Positions 1 to 12,100 of a stretch of 64,000 nucleotides of DNA are shown here, one piece after another. The notes under the pieces are model-generated. The model worked only from the letters and a program-made list of their open reading frames with translations. It made no database searches and had not been told where the DNA came from. Position 1 is the first letter of the stretch, and each line of letters starts with the position of its first letter. The stretch is from Opisthocomus hoazin (Eukaryota; Chordata; Aves; Opisthocomiformes; Opisthocomidae): NCBI RefSeq assembly GCF_030867145.1, contig NC_134415.1, positions 7,356,417 through 7,420,416 on the forward strand, read 5' to 3'. Both the position numbers and the translations under genes were made by a program.

Positions 1-80
1 TAGGAGTTTGTGTCAATGGGATGTCCAAAAGAGAAAGGGCACATTTTATACAAACACGTCTTTCATATTTCTTTTCATAG

Positions 81-278
81 AGAGCTAAAGTTTTGGCCAC
101 GTCTGCTTCTGCCTTTCCTGGCTTTACACCGAAGTCTATTCTGAAATCCAGCCTTCGCACCGCAAGCCCAGCAAGTCCCTGTGCATCTCCAAGACAATCA
201 GTTACTCCCCCTCTACGAGCAAAGGAACCTAAACTATCTTTCGTGGAAGAGAACTCGAATGCAAAATGGACTATTGGG
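81..278 (+). CDS. AHCTF1: Unit 1 exon A: isolated ELYS distal exon
   Basis: Acceptor TTTTCATAG and donor GGG|GTAAGC bound 66 codons, phase 0 on both sides. The translation contains GFTPKSILKSSLRT, PPLRAKEPKLSF and NAKWTIG. These match the human ELYS segment FTPQSILRSSLRS...ISFVEED...KW, which lies downstream of the NDRDPRLRE exon in the normal gene. Here it stands upstream of that exon, so the order is scrambled. Confidence 0.85.
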
Positions 279-374
279 GTAAGCTGGGCTGCAGTCGGTG
301 ATTTTTGTATGAATTTGTAAAATCCATGTAAAGGCCCTATAGACTGCGACCTGCTTTAAGTTTTTTTTTTTTTT

Positions 375-478
375 AAAGTTTGTAAACAGCAGTGTCACTG
401 AATTTGTCACTTTGCCACTTAATCTTAAAGTTTGTAAACAGCAGTGTCACTGAATTTGTCACTTTGCCACTTAATCTT
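375..478 (+). repeat. 52-bp perfect tandem duplication, unit 1 only
   Basis: Positions 375-426 and 427-478 are identical 52-mers that begin AAAGTTTGTAAACAGCAG, directly after a poly-T run. Units 2 and 3 have a single copy. It accounts for the offset change from 24,937 to 24,886 between units 1 and 2. It lies in the short intron between exons A and B. Confidence 0.97.
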
Positions 479-522
479 CTTGGAATTAGTTCACTTTCTG
501 ATTTACGCTTTTCATTCACCAG

Positions 523-670
523 AATGATCGTGATCCTCGCTTGAGAGAGAGAGCAGTTGCCAGACATTCCCTGTCAGACCAGTACGGCAAGAGCCTTCCC
601 AGATTTCAAAGGAAGCTGGCTGTAGAGAGAGCCAAGCCTTATCGTTTGCCTTCATCGGCCTTAACAGAAG
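523..670 (+). CDS. AHCTF1: Unit 1 exon B: first copy of the NDRDPRLRE exon
   Basis: Acceptor CATTCACCAG, donor AGAAG|GTAATT, 148 nt ending in phase 1. It encodes [20 protein letters not shown], then [20 protein letters not shown]; the human counterpart begins [20 protein letters not shown]. It is a diverged duplicate of exon 13 of the same unit. In unit 1 it reads PRFQR, while units 2 and 3 read PRVQR (human PRVHR). Confidence 0.88.
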
Positions 671-756
671 GTAATTTTTAAGGGGGGGACCATGATGGGC
701 AACTAACCATCACTTGGATGACCCCAGGCTGATATATTTTCCCTCTTGCTTCACAG

Positions 757-907
757 TTGTACGACCAAAGTCATTATCAACCATAACAAAGCAAGCTAAT
801 GCAGAACGTGTGCGTAAAAGAGCAACTTTGATCAGCAGTGTGTTGTCCAAAATCAGAGAAGTACAGGTAGCAAATGAGCAGAAGACCAGTTTCTAACCAT
901 ATGACAG
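757..907 (+). pseudogene. AHCTF1: Unit 1 exon C: duplicate exon with stop codon
   Basis: Acceptor CTTCACAG, donor CAG|GTGAGC, 151 nt. It continues exon B in phase as VVRPKSLSTITKQ...[21 protein letters not shown], matching human VSRPKPLSAVPKQ...INNVLSKIGEV. The frame meets TAA at 894-896, shortly before the donor. Its paralogue exon 14 reads through the same place as RFSHCDR. The A-B-C block therefore looks like a dead remnant. Confidence 0.85.
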
Positions 908-1839
908 GTGAGCAGCCTTTTAACAAAGTTCATTCTTGAGCTGCCGGTCCTCGTCTCGGACGGGGTTTGCTATTTCACGCATAGATACCCTGGTTAAAGC
1001 TGTCTCCCTGTGCAGGAAAGGTGCGTGTTTTGCTGGCTGAGAACAAGCGGCGGATCCAGAGCACGCAGGCAACGGGGGAGTCCTGACTGGAGGAAGACTG
1101 GAAGCAGTGGGAGAACCAGCACGGTGCTGTGGCTCGGGAGAGTTTCCCGGTAATGGGCATCTTGGCCACATACTGAAACCTCTGGTCTTCTGTGTCTGGT
1201 GTTTTCCGCTTCTTGTCATCTTTCAGATTTGTTGCTCATGCACTTCCCTGCCAGCAATGCACCGACGAGACCCTCCAGGGGATTATAAGCTTGGGTAAAG
1301 CGGCAATAACGTAGCCCTTGGTTAAGGGTCCACAGCGTCATATCCAGTCTCTCATCAGTTCAGCTAACAGAATGTTCCATCTCTGCTTCTAACGACATGA
1401 TCGTTTCTTGGTTTCATTTTCTAATTCTGAGAACTTGTGGCTGAAAGAAAAAATGGCAGTGAATGCACCGAGCCGTGTCAAAGCAGCTCAGACTGTGTTG
1501 TTTCAAAGTCTTGGACAGGGAGAACCAAAGATCAACCCTTTAAAACCAGTCATGAGAGAAACACCCTAGAACTTGGTCCAGCTGTGTTCTTTGTTCTCTG
1601 TTTTGAAAAAATTAACACTGCTTGTACCTTTGGGTGTGTTTCTGAAAGCAACCAATGTCAAAGTGACTGATTTAGCCAGGCAGAAGCATTTCAGCAGGCG
1701 GCTGTGGTGTGCCAGAGCCAAGGAGCGCACGACGAGCTGCTCTGGGAAAGCAGGGGTCTGATGGTGACCTGATATACAGCAATAAATCAGTCAAGGCACA
1801 GCTTCGCTGAGAGGCCGTACGCTGCTTCCCTCCCCGTTG

Positions 1840-2060
1840 CTCTTCAAGAACCATTTCTTTGCTTCAACACGGGTAACCGCCCAACGGGGGAGGCGGGAAA
1901 TTCGCTGTCTGCATGGAGCGGCGATTGCGGGACGAGGACTGGGTGTAATGGGGAGAGCACAGCTTTACAGGAATGCAGGGCGTGTTGAGGGCTTCTCTTC
2001 AGTTTGGCGTGAAGCACGCATCACGCAGCAAAGCTGCTGACTAAACAGAAGTGCTGGATT
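1840..2060 (+). promoter_or_regulatory. Candidate CpG-containing promoter, unit 1
   Basis: A GC- and CpG-enriched patch about 1 kb upstream of the start-codon exon. It contains GCGGGAAA at 1893-1900, a match to the E2F site in reverse orientation, which would suit a cell-cycle gene such as ELYS. No TATA box is evident. A second GC-rich patch, with an inverted CCAAT (ATTGG) at 2771-2775, is an alternative core promoter. Assignment rests on composition and position only. Confidence 0.25.
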
Positions 2061-2671
2061 TCTTCCTGCATAAACCATGACCCCAGGTCTGGAGCTTCTG
2101 CCAGCAGCAAGAAGTATGGTGCCAGCCTTTCGGGTCCAATATCTGCTTCCTGGACACATTTGGACAGGTTATGGGCAATTCTGGGCTTAATTCTGCCAGG
2201 AATGCTGAACGCTGTTTGGGGTGTATGGCTAAACGTGGTCGTTCAGGTGCCTTCTTCGGCCTGTCAGCGTGGGTGATCCTATCGGTCTCGGCTGGCAGCT
2301 GGCACACGCGTTCGGGCACACAACACGGTGTCCTGTTGTGCTCCTCATTCACTTGCTGCGTCAACTGCTTCTCCTGCATTGGTTTGCCTGGGGCCTGCTT
2401 TTCTGAGACAGTGAAACGAACTGAGCCAGGCTTCTGTTAGTTCCATGTCTTCCACCTCGAGAGCTGTTGGATACAGTTTTAGAGAACTAATGGTGACAAG
2501 GCTTTGCTGCTGTGGCATTGTTTTGCTTGTGTGGTGGAGAGAATACTTCAGTGGGTCGGAGAGAGTCACCAAACACCTGGGCGTGTTGCCCGTGCTGCAA
2601 ATGTTTTTGCAGTTCCACTTGTCAGCTTGCTGTTTGTAAAAGTCTGTGTCGGAAGGAGACAGTCCCAAGCC

Positions 2672-2750
2672 GCCTGGACATGGTCTAGGCGTGCTCTAGG
2701 TGCCCCTGCTTGAGCAGGGGGGCTGGGCCAGATGACCTCCAGCGTTCTGG
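2672..2750 (+). mobile_element. CR1 LINE 3' fragment, unit 1
   Basis: Contains GGTGCCCCTGCTTGAGCAGG followed by GGGCCAGATGACCTCCAG, the highly conserved motif just before the CR1 3' end. Only about 80 bp is recognisable. Confidence 0.8.
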
Positions 2751-3006
2751 AAGGCTCTCTCTGCCGTGTGATTGGTGGGGCTGGTGTCCCGCGGCAACGC
2801 TTTGTTACCTCCGGTCTCCCTCTGCGAGGAAGGCTGCGTGTGTGCGCTGCGCTGAGACCCTTCGCACCTGCGTCTGTCCCAGTGCCATCTTTTAAGGAAA
2901 AGCTGTGTAGGAGGTTATTGACTGCACACTGATGAAACTTCTGTCAATGTCAAAAACCTTTATGGCTGCTGTGAGCCCATTTTTGTGTTTTTTTCTTTCT
3001 TTACAG

Positions 3007-3133
3007 TGAAGAATGCAAGGCCTAACAGATCGGGTATCCAGCAGCCTGCTGCAGTTTCCAGAGGCGACTGTTCAGGCCCTTGGGGACGATGAGAACACCC
3101 CACGTTCTGTGCTGCGTGGGAAGCTTTTTAGAG
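3007..3133 (+). CDS. AHCTF1: Unit 1 exon 2: start codon and ELYS N-terminus
   Basis: Acceptor TTTCTTTACAG, ATG at 3013-3015, donor AGAG|GTGAGT, phase 1 end. The protein opens [20 protein letters not shown] and continues [17 protein letters not shown]. Human ELYS opens MRDLRAQVTSGLLPFPEVTL and continues QALGEDE.TLESVLRGK, so this is the genuine start. Confidence 0.92.
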
Positions 3134-6100
3134 GTGAGTGTTTTCCCATAAACTTGGTCTTGGTATGAAGTTGTCATTGCCTCGAGGTTACCTGCAGCAT
3201 CGGGTCATAGTATCAGCTGTGTCAGGTTGATGCAGTTAAGGTGACTCCCCAGGTTTAGAGAGAGCAGAAATGGTGTTTTATCGATTATAAATGCCAATAT
3301 TAAAACTTGAGTATAGTTAAATTTTGAAATTACAAGCACCTGCACCAGTCTTGTGCTATTCAAAGAATTTCCGTGAACACACGGAGTCAGTGAGCCCTCC
3401 TCAATTTCTGATGAAATAAAAGGCAGTTTTCGCAAAAGTACGGGTGTTGTTTGGGGCCGTTTTCATTTGCACCGGCTCAAGCTCTGTGACCATGATAGCA
3501 TCGCAGGCAGAAATCGTTCTACGGCAATGTTCCAGAGGCAAACCCCTTTGCTCTTTCTTTTCTGGTCTGAATAGAAACAGGAGGAAGGGGACAAGGCTGT
3601 TGAGCGCTGCAGCCGTATTTCCAAAGTATTTACTAGGGTGCTGATGAGTACGCAGTGCGAGCTGCTGACAGTGGCTAAGCAGATGAGGTAGTTGCCTTTC
3701 TAGGCTATCTGAAAGTGGAGCTGGGTGCTTGTCTGCATGTCTTGGCTTCTTTTAAGACCAGGTAGAATCTGTCTACCTGGCTGGAAATGCAGGACTTGAG
3801 TTAATACTTCCTTTGAGCTTGAAGGAGTTGAGCACAACGGAATGTGTAAACATCCCGTGTAGAAGTGTAAATTTCCGAACACAGTGCCCATTCTAAGGTC
3901 TGAAGCCCAAATCCCTGCCAAAGCAGGCATGCGTCAAGTACAATTAATAAACTAGAAATGAATTGGCTTAGAGTTGTTCTACTGGAAGTACACTGCAAGG
4001 CTTGTATTCCCATACGCATCTAGATGACTTCTAGCAAAACTAGAAACAAAACAAAGCTGCAGATGGTAGAAAGAGTTTAGATCAATGTATTGTCATCTTT
4101 ATCCCAGACAGTCAAGTGGAAAATAATAAGGTTGTTGATTTTAAAAGATGTATGGCTTGAGAATTTCAATGGGTGATTTGAAAGAACTGACCGGGATTCG
4201 GTAAGGCGGTACTTTTATTGAAGGAAAGGGGCAGTGACTGTGATTTTTTCAGTTGTTTCCAATCTTCCGTTGGAAATGTGCTTTAGTCAGCTTCCGTTTC
4301 TCTTACAGGGAGAAATGGGCTAGCATGGCTGGCACGTGGTCCTCATCTTGAGGTAGTGAACTCTGTGACAGGAGAGCGGCTCTCTGCATACCGTTTCAGG
4401 GGGGCAAAGAAGCAGCCTCCCACTGTTCGTGCGGTAAAGGAGTTTTCCTGGCAGAAGAGAACTGGACTGCTGGTTGGGCTGGAAGAAGCAGAGGGAAGTG
4501 TTCTCTGTCTGTACGACCTTGGAATATCACGAGTGGTTAAAGCAGTTGTTCTTCCAGGAAAGGTACGTACTTTTTCATCAGTTGCATGAGGGAGATTTTC
4601 TATACCACAGAGAAGTGGTTCAGGAGAAACTATGAAGAAGCCTTGGTGGGACAACTCGGTAGTTGTGTGCTGAAGGTTATGAATTCTGGAATAAAGCCAA
4701 AGCTTGTCTGATCTTTTGCTCCTATGCCCTGACTGCTCCTGATTCCAAGCATATTTGGTCTGTTGCTTTCTTTTTGCTACTGGAGAAGTTAGATCAGCAG
4801 AGACAGAGCACAGGTATTGCTGGCTGGACTGTTAACTTCGAAACTGTGAGTGGGAGTAAGCGCAAGAAAAACCAAGCCAACAAAACTTGCACTTAGCCAC
4901 TGTCCATATGATCTGAATTTGTCCTCTAACTCTTACTTCCAAAGTAGACAGAACATCATACATATTTTTAATCTGCCCAACTGTTTCTCTGATTTTCACA
5001 CGGATTGTTTTTTCAAGTCAAATGCAGATCTGTTCTTCACATCACTTTCTGCACTGTTTGTCATGACTGTTTTAAAGGCTTTAATCAGCACCTGAATTTA
5101 GGGACTGTTTTCCATGTGGGTGTGTGTTCTGTGGACAACGAAGTGGTACAGGTTAACGCTAACTTCGAGTACCTCTGGGCCAAGGTGTCAAGCCATTAGT
5201 CTATTAATACAGGGTATTTCTAGTGACTGTACGACTGCCTTTCGGTCCAAATGTGTTTGAAAGTCCTTGGAGTAGCACAGAAGATTGGAAATTGAATTGG
5301 ATTTCTAGGAAATCTGAAACAAAGACAAGTCGTCTGAGTTACCATAGGTCTTTCTAAAGATTCGAATGCTTGTGAGCAAGAGGAAAGGTCAATTGTGTGG
5401 CAGACTGCCAGGGAGTGTAGCCATAGCAAGTGCTGGATCTGGGAGAGGAGAAACCTTTGGGGCTGAGGACTTTGGTTATTTTTGCCTACCTGCGGGGGCA
5501 AAAGAAGTGTATATAAAACCATGCACTACCTTGTGATGCTCACTTCTTTCTTTTCTTTTCATGTACAACTTTGTTGGTGGTTATAACTCCCTGTTTCTGT
5601 TGTGTTGCATTTTGTAAGCAGGCGAAAGGATAGCCCGTGTTCTTTTGTTGTATGGCTTTAGTGCAGGAGTCTTCAGGTGCTTGTCTCTCTGCTCTAGTAG
5701 TCAGTGTTGTCCTGGGATGTGTTGCAGGTGCTGGCAGGTCTGCCTTCGCTTTGTCGTAAAGCCGCATGCAGAGCGCTTTGCGTGTTCAAGAGCGGTGTGC
5801 ACGTCTCCCTTAGCTGGAGCTGGCTTTTCCCCTAACACGCTGCTGTTCTCTTTGCCATTGCTTTAGGCTGGCTTTTTAAATTTTTGTTCACATTCCTAGA
5901 CGTGCTGGTGTGCATTTAAAACTGCTTCTACTTTATCGGGTGGTAATTTTCATTCTAAGTGAGGACTAGTGTACGGTTTACCAAGCTGCTGTCTCCCGTC
6001 AACACTTTCCAGAAGTGTTTCATTCGCATGGAAGTGGTGCGTCTGCCGTGCAACTCAGCCGCTGCCTCGCCTGACGTACAGCCACGATTCATCCTAAGAG

Positions 6101-9100
6101 CTATTTGGCAAAGAAGGCATAGACGGTACCACAGAGCTGATGGGCTGTGAGCAGTGGGAGAACTCGATTTACTTTTATCCTTCAGTCCCTTCAACATGAT
6201 CGAGTTTCTTGCATATGACTAATTTTTTCTGTTTTCTTGGAGTTTGTTATTTCTAAGCAGGTGATGGACGTTGGTAGGCCGTAATACTAGAATGCAGCAT
6301 TGAAGTTAATTCAGTGAAATAACCACAGGAAATCTAGTAAATGGAAGGCAGCAACAGATTTTTGTACAGGCCTCCCGCCCCCCGCCCCCCTCTTTTTGAT
6401 GTGATTGGGAAACAATGCTCTTTTTGAAGTCTTATGATCCTGTGTTTACTTTCTTGTTTGTGACGTGCTAATTCTGCCTTCACCTTGGAGTGATTTCTAT
6501 TTAGCTTGTCAAAGAGCTTCACTATTAACTTGTAGTTTTCCTGTAGGTAACTGCTATAGAACCCATCACTAGTCACGGAGGACCCAGTGTGAGCTCTCAG
6601 CACCTTCACCAGAGCCTGCAATGGCTCTCTGGAGTGGCAGCAGTGGCTACAGATGTTGGTCATCTGCTTCTGGTTGACCTTTGTTTGGATGATTTCTATT
6701 ACAAACAGAATGAGCTAGAAGCATTGGGTAAGCTTGCAGTTTTCAAACTTGCGTTTAACAGTAAGACAAGGTGTGTCTTTGCAATAAACAATATGCATCC
6801 CACTTTGAAGGCAGGAGCGTGCAGCCATTCGCAACTACTCGTTACAGACAGTGGGCTGTCATCGTACAGTCCTGAACCGACGAAAACGGGAGTGGCTGAA
6901 CACTCCTTCTAATGCCGTAAGCGCCTCCCTGCTGCCAAGATCCCTCCGTCACGATGATGCTTGCCAGTGAGGTGTAGAAGTTTTACCGTGTGTGTCAGTG
7001 CAGCTGCCTGATAGGCGGTTGTGTCAGAGGTGCCCTATTTCTCAGGAAAGTTCTGCTGCTTCTGTTAATTGAGTTGGGCAAATTTTAGGCTTGTTTTTTA
7101 AAATAGATCTGACTTCTCAAAAATCGTGCCTTTGGACGAATAACTTCAAATAGCTTCATCAGGAGGCCCAAACTCCTGATTTACAGAGTCCAAGAAGAAT
7201 TTGCTATGAAGGTTAGACTTTTACCTGGTTTTGAAATAGGAGTGAGAATACCTGTCCGATCGGAGAGTTCTTCTGCTTATTGAAGAGGTCCAAAATGGAA
7301 GTGGCAAAGAAGTGTTGCATCAGTGGGTATTTTGCCTGGGATGGTAGAATGAGATTCTACGTGTTGTCATGTCAGTGTTTAGCATGCAATGTAAATGGCA
7401 TAACACATTCCTTTGTTGTGTGGTTCTGTGTGCATAGATCTAGAAGTTTTCACTAGAATTCCTGCTGAAGTTCCACAGAGAAGAGCAGCTGTGACCCGAG
7501 AAAGGAGACATCTCTCTTTCCAACTACAAAATCCTTCAGGATCAGCAATATCAACCCTGCACTACATCAGCAGAAGCAATCAGCTCGTTGTGGGTTTTTC
7601 AGATGGCTACCTGTCCCTATGGAACATGAAAACATTGAAGAGGGAGTAAGTAGGCCTTTACACTTGGCCATGCCTGGAGGTGCAGAGGTCTGTTTGTAGC
7701 TGTTGTAAATTTGTTTGGAAGATATGTTGCATTTTAAATTCAATATTTATGTACGCTACAAGAATAGCAAGAACCTTTTTGCTTGGCAACTGAAGGGATC
7801 AGTTAAGTTGCATATCCTCAGGCAGAGGAGGACATAAATCCAGGTTATTGTGTTAGATAGACAGTAATTTCCTCACCTCTTGACTGTTGCCTAAAATGTA
7901 GTAGCTACCTTGACTCACTTGTTTGAGATGGAAGTCTGACTGTCTGTTCGTTGAGGATAAGCATGTAAGGTGCTGTTTTCTCAGGAGATGCTTCGACAAT
8001 TCTACAAACAGTAGGGTCACCTTTTCTATTTTTTCTCCTTTTTTTTTTTCTTAACTCTGTAGGCACCACTCTCAGCTTGAAGGAGGAAGGATTCCTGTCT
8101 ATGCTGTCACGTTTCAAGAGCCTGAGAACGATCCTCGCAATCGTTGCTACTTGTGGGCTGTTCAGTCTACACAAGAAAGGTGAATACAAACTTACTATGA
8201 GTCACTGTTGTGGTTTTTTTTAAATGTTTCTTCACATACAGATGATACATGTGCGTTTGTTTTGTTTCTTTAGTTGTGCAGGAGATTCTCTCGGGTATGT
8301 AATGTGTTACAATGCAATGTTTACAGGATTGACCAGACATGAAGGGTGAGCTGATAGTTTGTGCCTTGTGGAAGAAGGCAAAGCAACAGTGGCTGTATTA
8401 GTTTGTGCTTGCCTTCTTCATGGCTTTCCTTTGTTTCTTGATGACTGCTTCATGATCTGTTTGATATTTGCACCATGGTATTAAAATAGCATTAGATCGC
8501 CGTTCAGCAGAAGAGTCAGTGGTTTCCTGATGGGCTAATGAATGGAATCAGTGTGTGGAAGGGCTCGGTGTATGCAAGAGAGGGACTGGAACTTGCTGGG
8601 AAGGGAAGGAAGAAGAGGAGAAAGATCTCTCTCTCCTTCAGCATCAGCAAGCTATTGAATCAGCTCAGCCATTCGTAGAGTGACAATCTTTTAAAGTTTG
8701 ACTTTAAAGCAGTTTTGATCAAGAACTCTCCACCGTGAAGAGCAAGTTCCAATAATGTTGAGTTCATGCAAGAGGTTAAGGCTTTCAAATTGCATGGTTA
8801 GCATTTGCCCCTGCAGCTGTTAGTGTCAACACTGCCTTCTTCATGTTTCAGTGGCTAAATGTGACCAATTACCAGGTTGTGGGAAGCAGTGTTTTTCTTT
8901 TCAGCAAGAGCCTGCTATGAAGAAATGAAAACGAGGACTATAAAGCAGCTCTATAATCAAATGTCATCGTTTATACCTTTTTCAGTGAAGGTGATGTTGT
9001 GAGCTTGCATCTGTTGCAGTTAGCATTTGGTGACAGAAAACGCTTGGCATCAGGACAAGTCATGTATGAGGTAAGACGTGCATGTATGTGAAAAGACGAA

Positions 9101-12100
9101 AAGAGTCAGTGAGTAGCAGTTAACTTGTCAGGGCAAATCTTTACCATTAAAATTCAGAGATGCCTAGCAAGAAAAAATAATCTTTGGCTGAGTCTTCTTG
9201 GGCATGGCCTTTGTCCTTTCCTAAAATACGGTCCTATATCTTTTGTTTTATATTCTTGTTTTTCTTTTGCGCTCTCTTAACTGGACTTCAGATGAAATGT
9301 ACCTGCAGTGTCTCTTCAGTGTTGATCCTGAAACTTAGTTGCTATAAAGATAGCTCGTTCTACTTTTTGGCTGGGTTACCTACGACATCTACTCTTAAAG
9401 CCAGCAAGAGAAGTCAAGACAGCACACAGTGGTATGACTTGGTCCAAAGAGGATACATAAATTTTTAGAACCGGCTCCAAAAATGTTGTGTTTAAAATAG
9501 AGAGGAGGTATCATTATATCTCAGCTGTCAAACAGATTGAAGATGCATCTGTGCAACGTCTGATTCCATTCATTAGTATGCTTGAAACTCTTCCAAAATC
9601 AGTCAGAGCAATTCTTTCCTCCTGTTTTTATACTTTCTCTTGCATAGTTTCAGTAGGTACGGAACGAAATAGGGGTGATTCTTGTATCATGGTCCTCTGT
9701 TTTTTTAGGGACTATGCGTTGTTTTATTTCTTGGGATGAGATGAAGTTTTGACCTTGGTCATCGCATATAGGACAGGTCTTTCCTCATTTGTAAATGTTG
9801 CTTTTGAATAGAGAAAGGTTTGGTGTTTGGAAAAGGCGGTGTTTCTTTAAAAGGCATTGTCTCTCAGGGCACCAAGGTGTAAATATCTTCAAGTGATTCC
9901 GCAGGTTCTAAATATGGATGTCATCTCTTTATGGGCATTTTTTTTCTGACCTAAATATACAGTGCTCTGGAGGCACGGAGCAGCCTGACTGGCTTTTTAG
10001 TTGTAAAAGGGCTTTCGTTGCAGTGCACTTCTGCATCTCTTGCATAGTGCCCTATAAGTCCTGTGGCAGGTTGATAGGAGAAAGTGCCTTTAATACTTCT
10101 TCAGTTTCATTTTTGAACTTCTGCTTTGGTTTATCCTCTTTCAAAAGTTCTTTGTGAGTACAGTCTTCGCAGTGGCCAAGAAAAGACCTTGTAGTGCGGG
10201 CTGCTTTGCAAGAAAAACCCAGTTGCCTATAGCCATTCCTCTCGTGGCTATTTTATTCTGTCTTGACACTTTCATGTTAAAATGTGGGACCTTTTCCTAC
10301 TTGGCAGTTCTTTGCCTTGGTCATCTTCCTTTCCTGAACAAGATGTGCCGAGTGTCAGTTTTCACCTCTGAGGGCTGAAATGTTTCAGCAGCTTTTAAAT
10401 GTGGGTCTGCTAGAAATTCGACTTGACACTCTTTTAGAAAGGCACCCAAAGTGATTAAATGAGGTTCTTGTGTTTGTGACCGGCGACAGCGGTGGGGTGG
10501 TTAATGGAAGACTTTCAACCCTCTGCAGACTGCGCAACCAGTAATACATTGCCAGGCTTCTAGGAGGTGTGAGGCACCAGTCTCTGCATTTGGGATATTT
10601 TTACTCCCCTGCTGTTTCTGCTTCCCTGTGAGGAGCGTTGTGGAAGATGGAACCAGGAACCAATCTTACAAGGTGTTGCAAGGAAGAACTGAACAGCCAG
10701 GCCCTCTGTGGAGAAAAGACAGGTTCTTCAGCCACCTTCCAAATATACTACAGCAGCGCTTTACATTCCAGGAATCAGACTTGTGGCTATGAAACAGGTC
10801 ATCTTTGACTTTGTATCGCAGTAATAAGTCACAAACAGGACTTGTGGAACACATGGCACAAATGAGCGTTAACTGTTGCTTTCAAGGCTGTTGTAAGTCT
10901 GTGCTCAAGTGATTAGCCTAACAGTGTATTTATGATCTGCTTTCAAAGACCTTTTTTGTACCATCTCAGCAGTTGCTAAACGTAGTGCATTGAATTGTCG
11001 AGCTGCTATTTGTCCACAATACACACATTCCTGCGTTGCATGGTAGACAGTTTGAACGAGTCCTGTATTTGGAAAGCCAGTATTTCAGTTAATGCTTACT
11101 TAGAAAATGGTGGTATCAGAGGCGTAACACAGTCCTGCCAGGGTTTGTGTACATCTCAAAGTAGTTGGCTGGCTCTGTAGTAATTTGTGATGGTAAAGTC
11201 ATAGTCTGTGTGCGTTGCACGTCCTCTCTGTTTTCCCCTGGTGCTGTTGGCTGTGCTTGGTGAAGGAGCTGAGGGATATTTCACCTGTTAGTCTCCGACA
11301 AGATTAGAGGAGGAGGTGGTAAGAGCTTACATGGTTTGAAAGAAGACGGTTAATCAGTCAGCAGTTCTCATAGCTACTAGAGAGGGATGCGTTTTCAGTG
11401 TAGCGGTGTGCCTATAGGTAATATCTCTCGACAGAGCTTTAGGTGCAGTAATGGCATGACTTCTCTAATTTGGTCAATTCTGTAATGAAGACATGCAGCG
11501 TAGATCTCCCAGCTCTGGGAAATTCAGGATTGGTTTTGTAAATTTTGCATTATTTCTCCTATTATTAATACTATCAGTATTAGTAGTGTGATTAATAAAA
11601 CTTTTCATATTCAATTTGTAAGTCTCTCTCCCTTTTCCTCCTTTACCCTTCCTCTGGTGGGAGGGTGAGGTGTTAATAGAGCGTCTGCCACTGAGTTTGT
11701 TGCCGCCCTGCTTGAAGTGGTGACATGGAGTTTCTCTTTGCCATCAGAAGTAAGCTCGTGGGGAATATACAATATAGTAAACATGTTCTATTAGATAGAT
11801 GCATTCTTTGCTATTTCAGTATACTGTATGTTCGTACCTCAACTGGCCCTTTCCTCTCTTCTTTTATTTTGTCCGCAGGGTTTGGAATACTGTGGCGAAA
11901 AGTACAGTTTAGATCTCGCGGATGGAGTCCTTCCCTTGAGAGGGCAGACCAGCAATACCAAGCTACTCAGCTGTCAGACTGTAGAAAAATTTTGCAACCA
12001 CGTTAATGGAGACGAAAGCGTTAATGAAGGTGTGTTGTGATGTCCATGTGTGGCTATTCTAAAAGAAATGGTTTTGGAATCTAAGCAATGAATGCTGTTC

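Larger units (their letters stand above)
908..3006 (+). other. Spacer between exon C and start-codon exon
   Basis: About 2.1 kb with no ELYS exon that I can recognise. It is richer in CpG than the introns (around 940-1180, 1840-2060 and 2760-2890) and holds a short CR1 tail near 2672-2750. Several short open frames on both strands (for example 2041-2379 minus) show no family resemblance. By position it should contain promoter and 5' untranslated exon(s), if the unit is transcribed. Equivalents: 25794-27892 and 50677-52774. Confidence 0.5.

Noticed and set aside
6815-6916. 34-codon stretch with a dibasic [13 protein letters not shown] motif ending at GTAAGC in the intron after exon 4, considered as an exon of another gene.
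   Set aside because: Its phase does not match exons 4 and 5, the in-phase reading hits a stop, the acceptor has a poor pyrimidine tract, and I recognise no homologue.
8274-8346. Longer exon from the same TTTCTTTAG acceptor to GAAG|GTGAGC.
   Set aside because: That end leaves phase 1, which makes exon 7 read into a stop; only the 21-nt version preserves frame.
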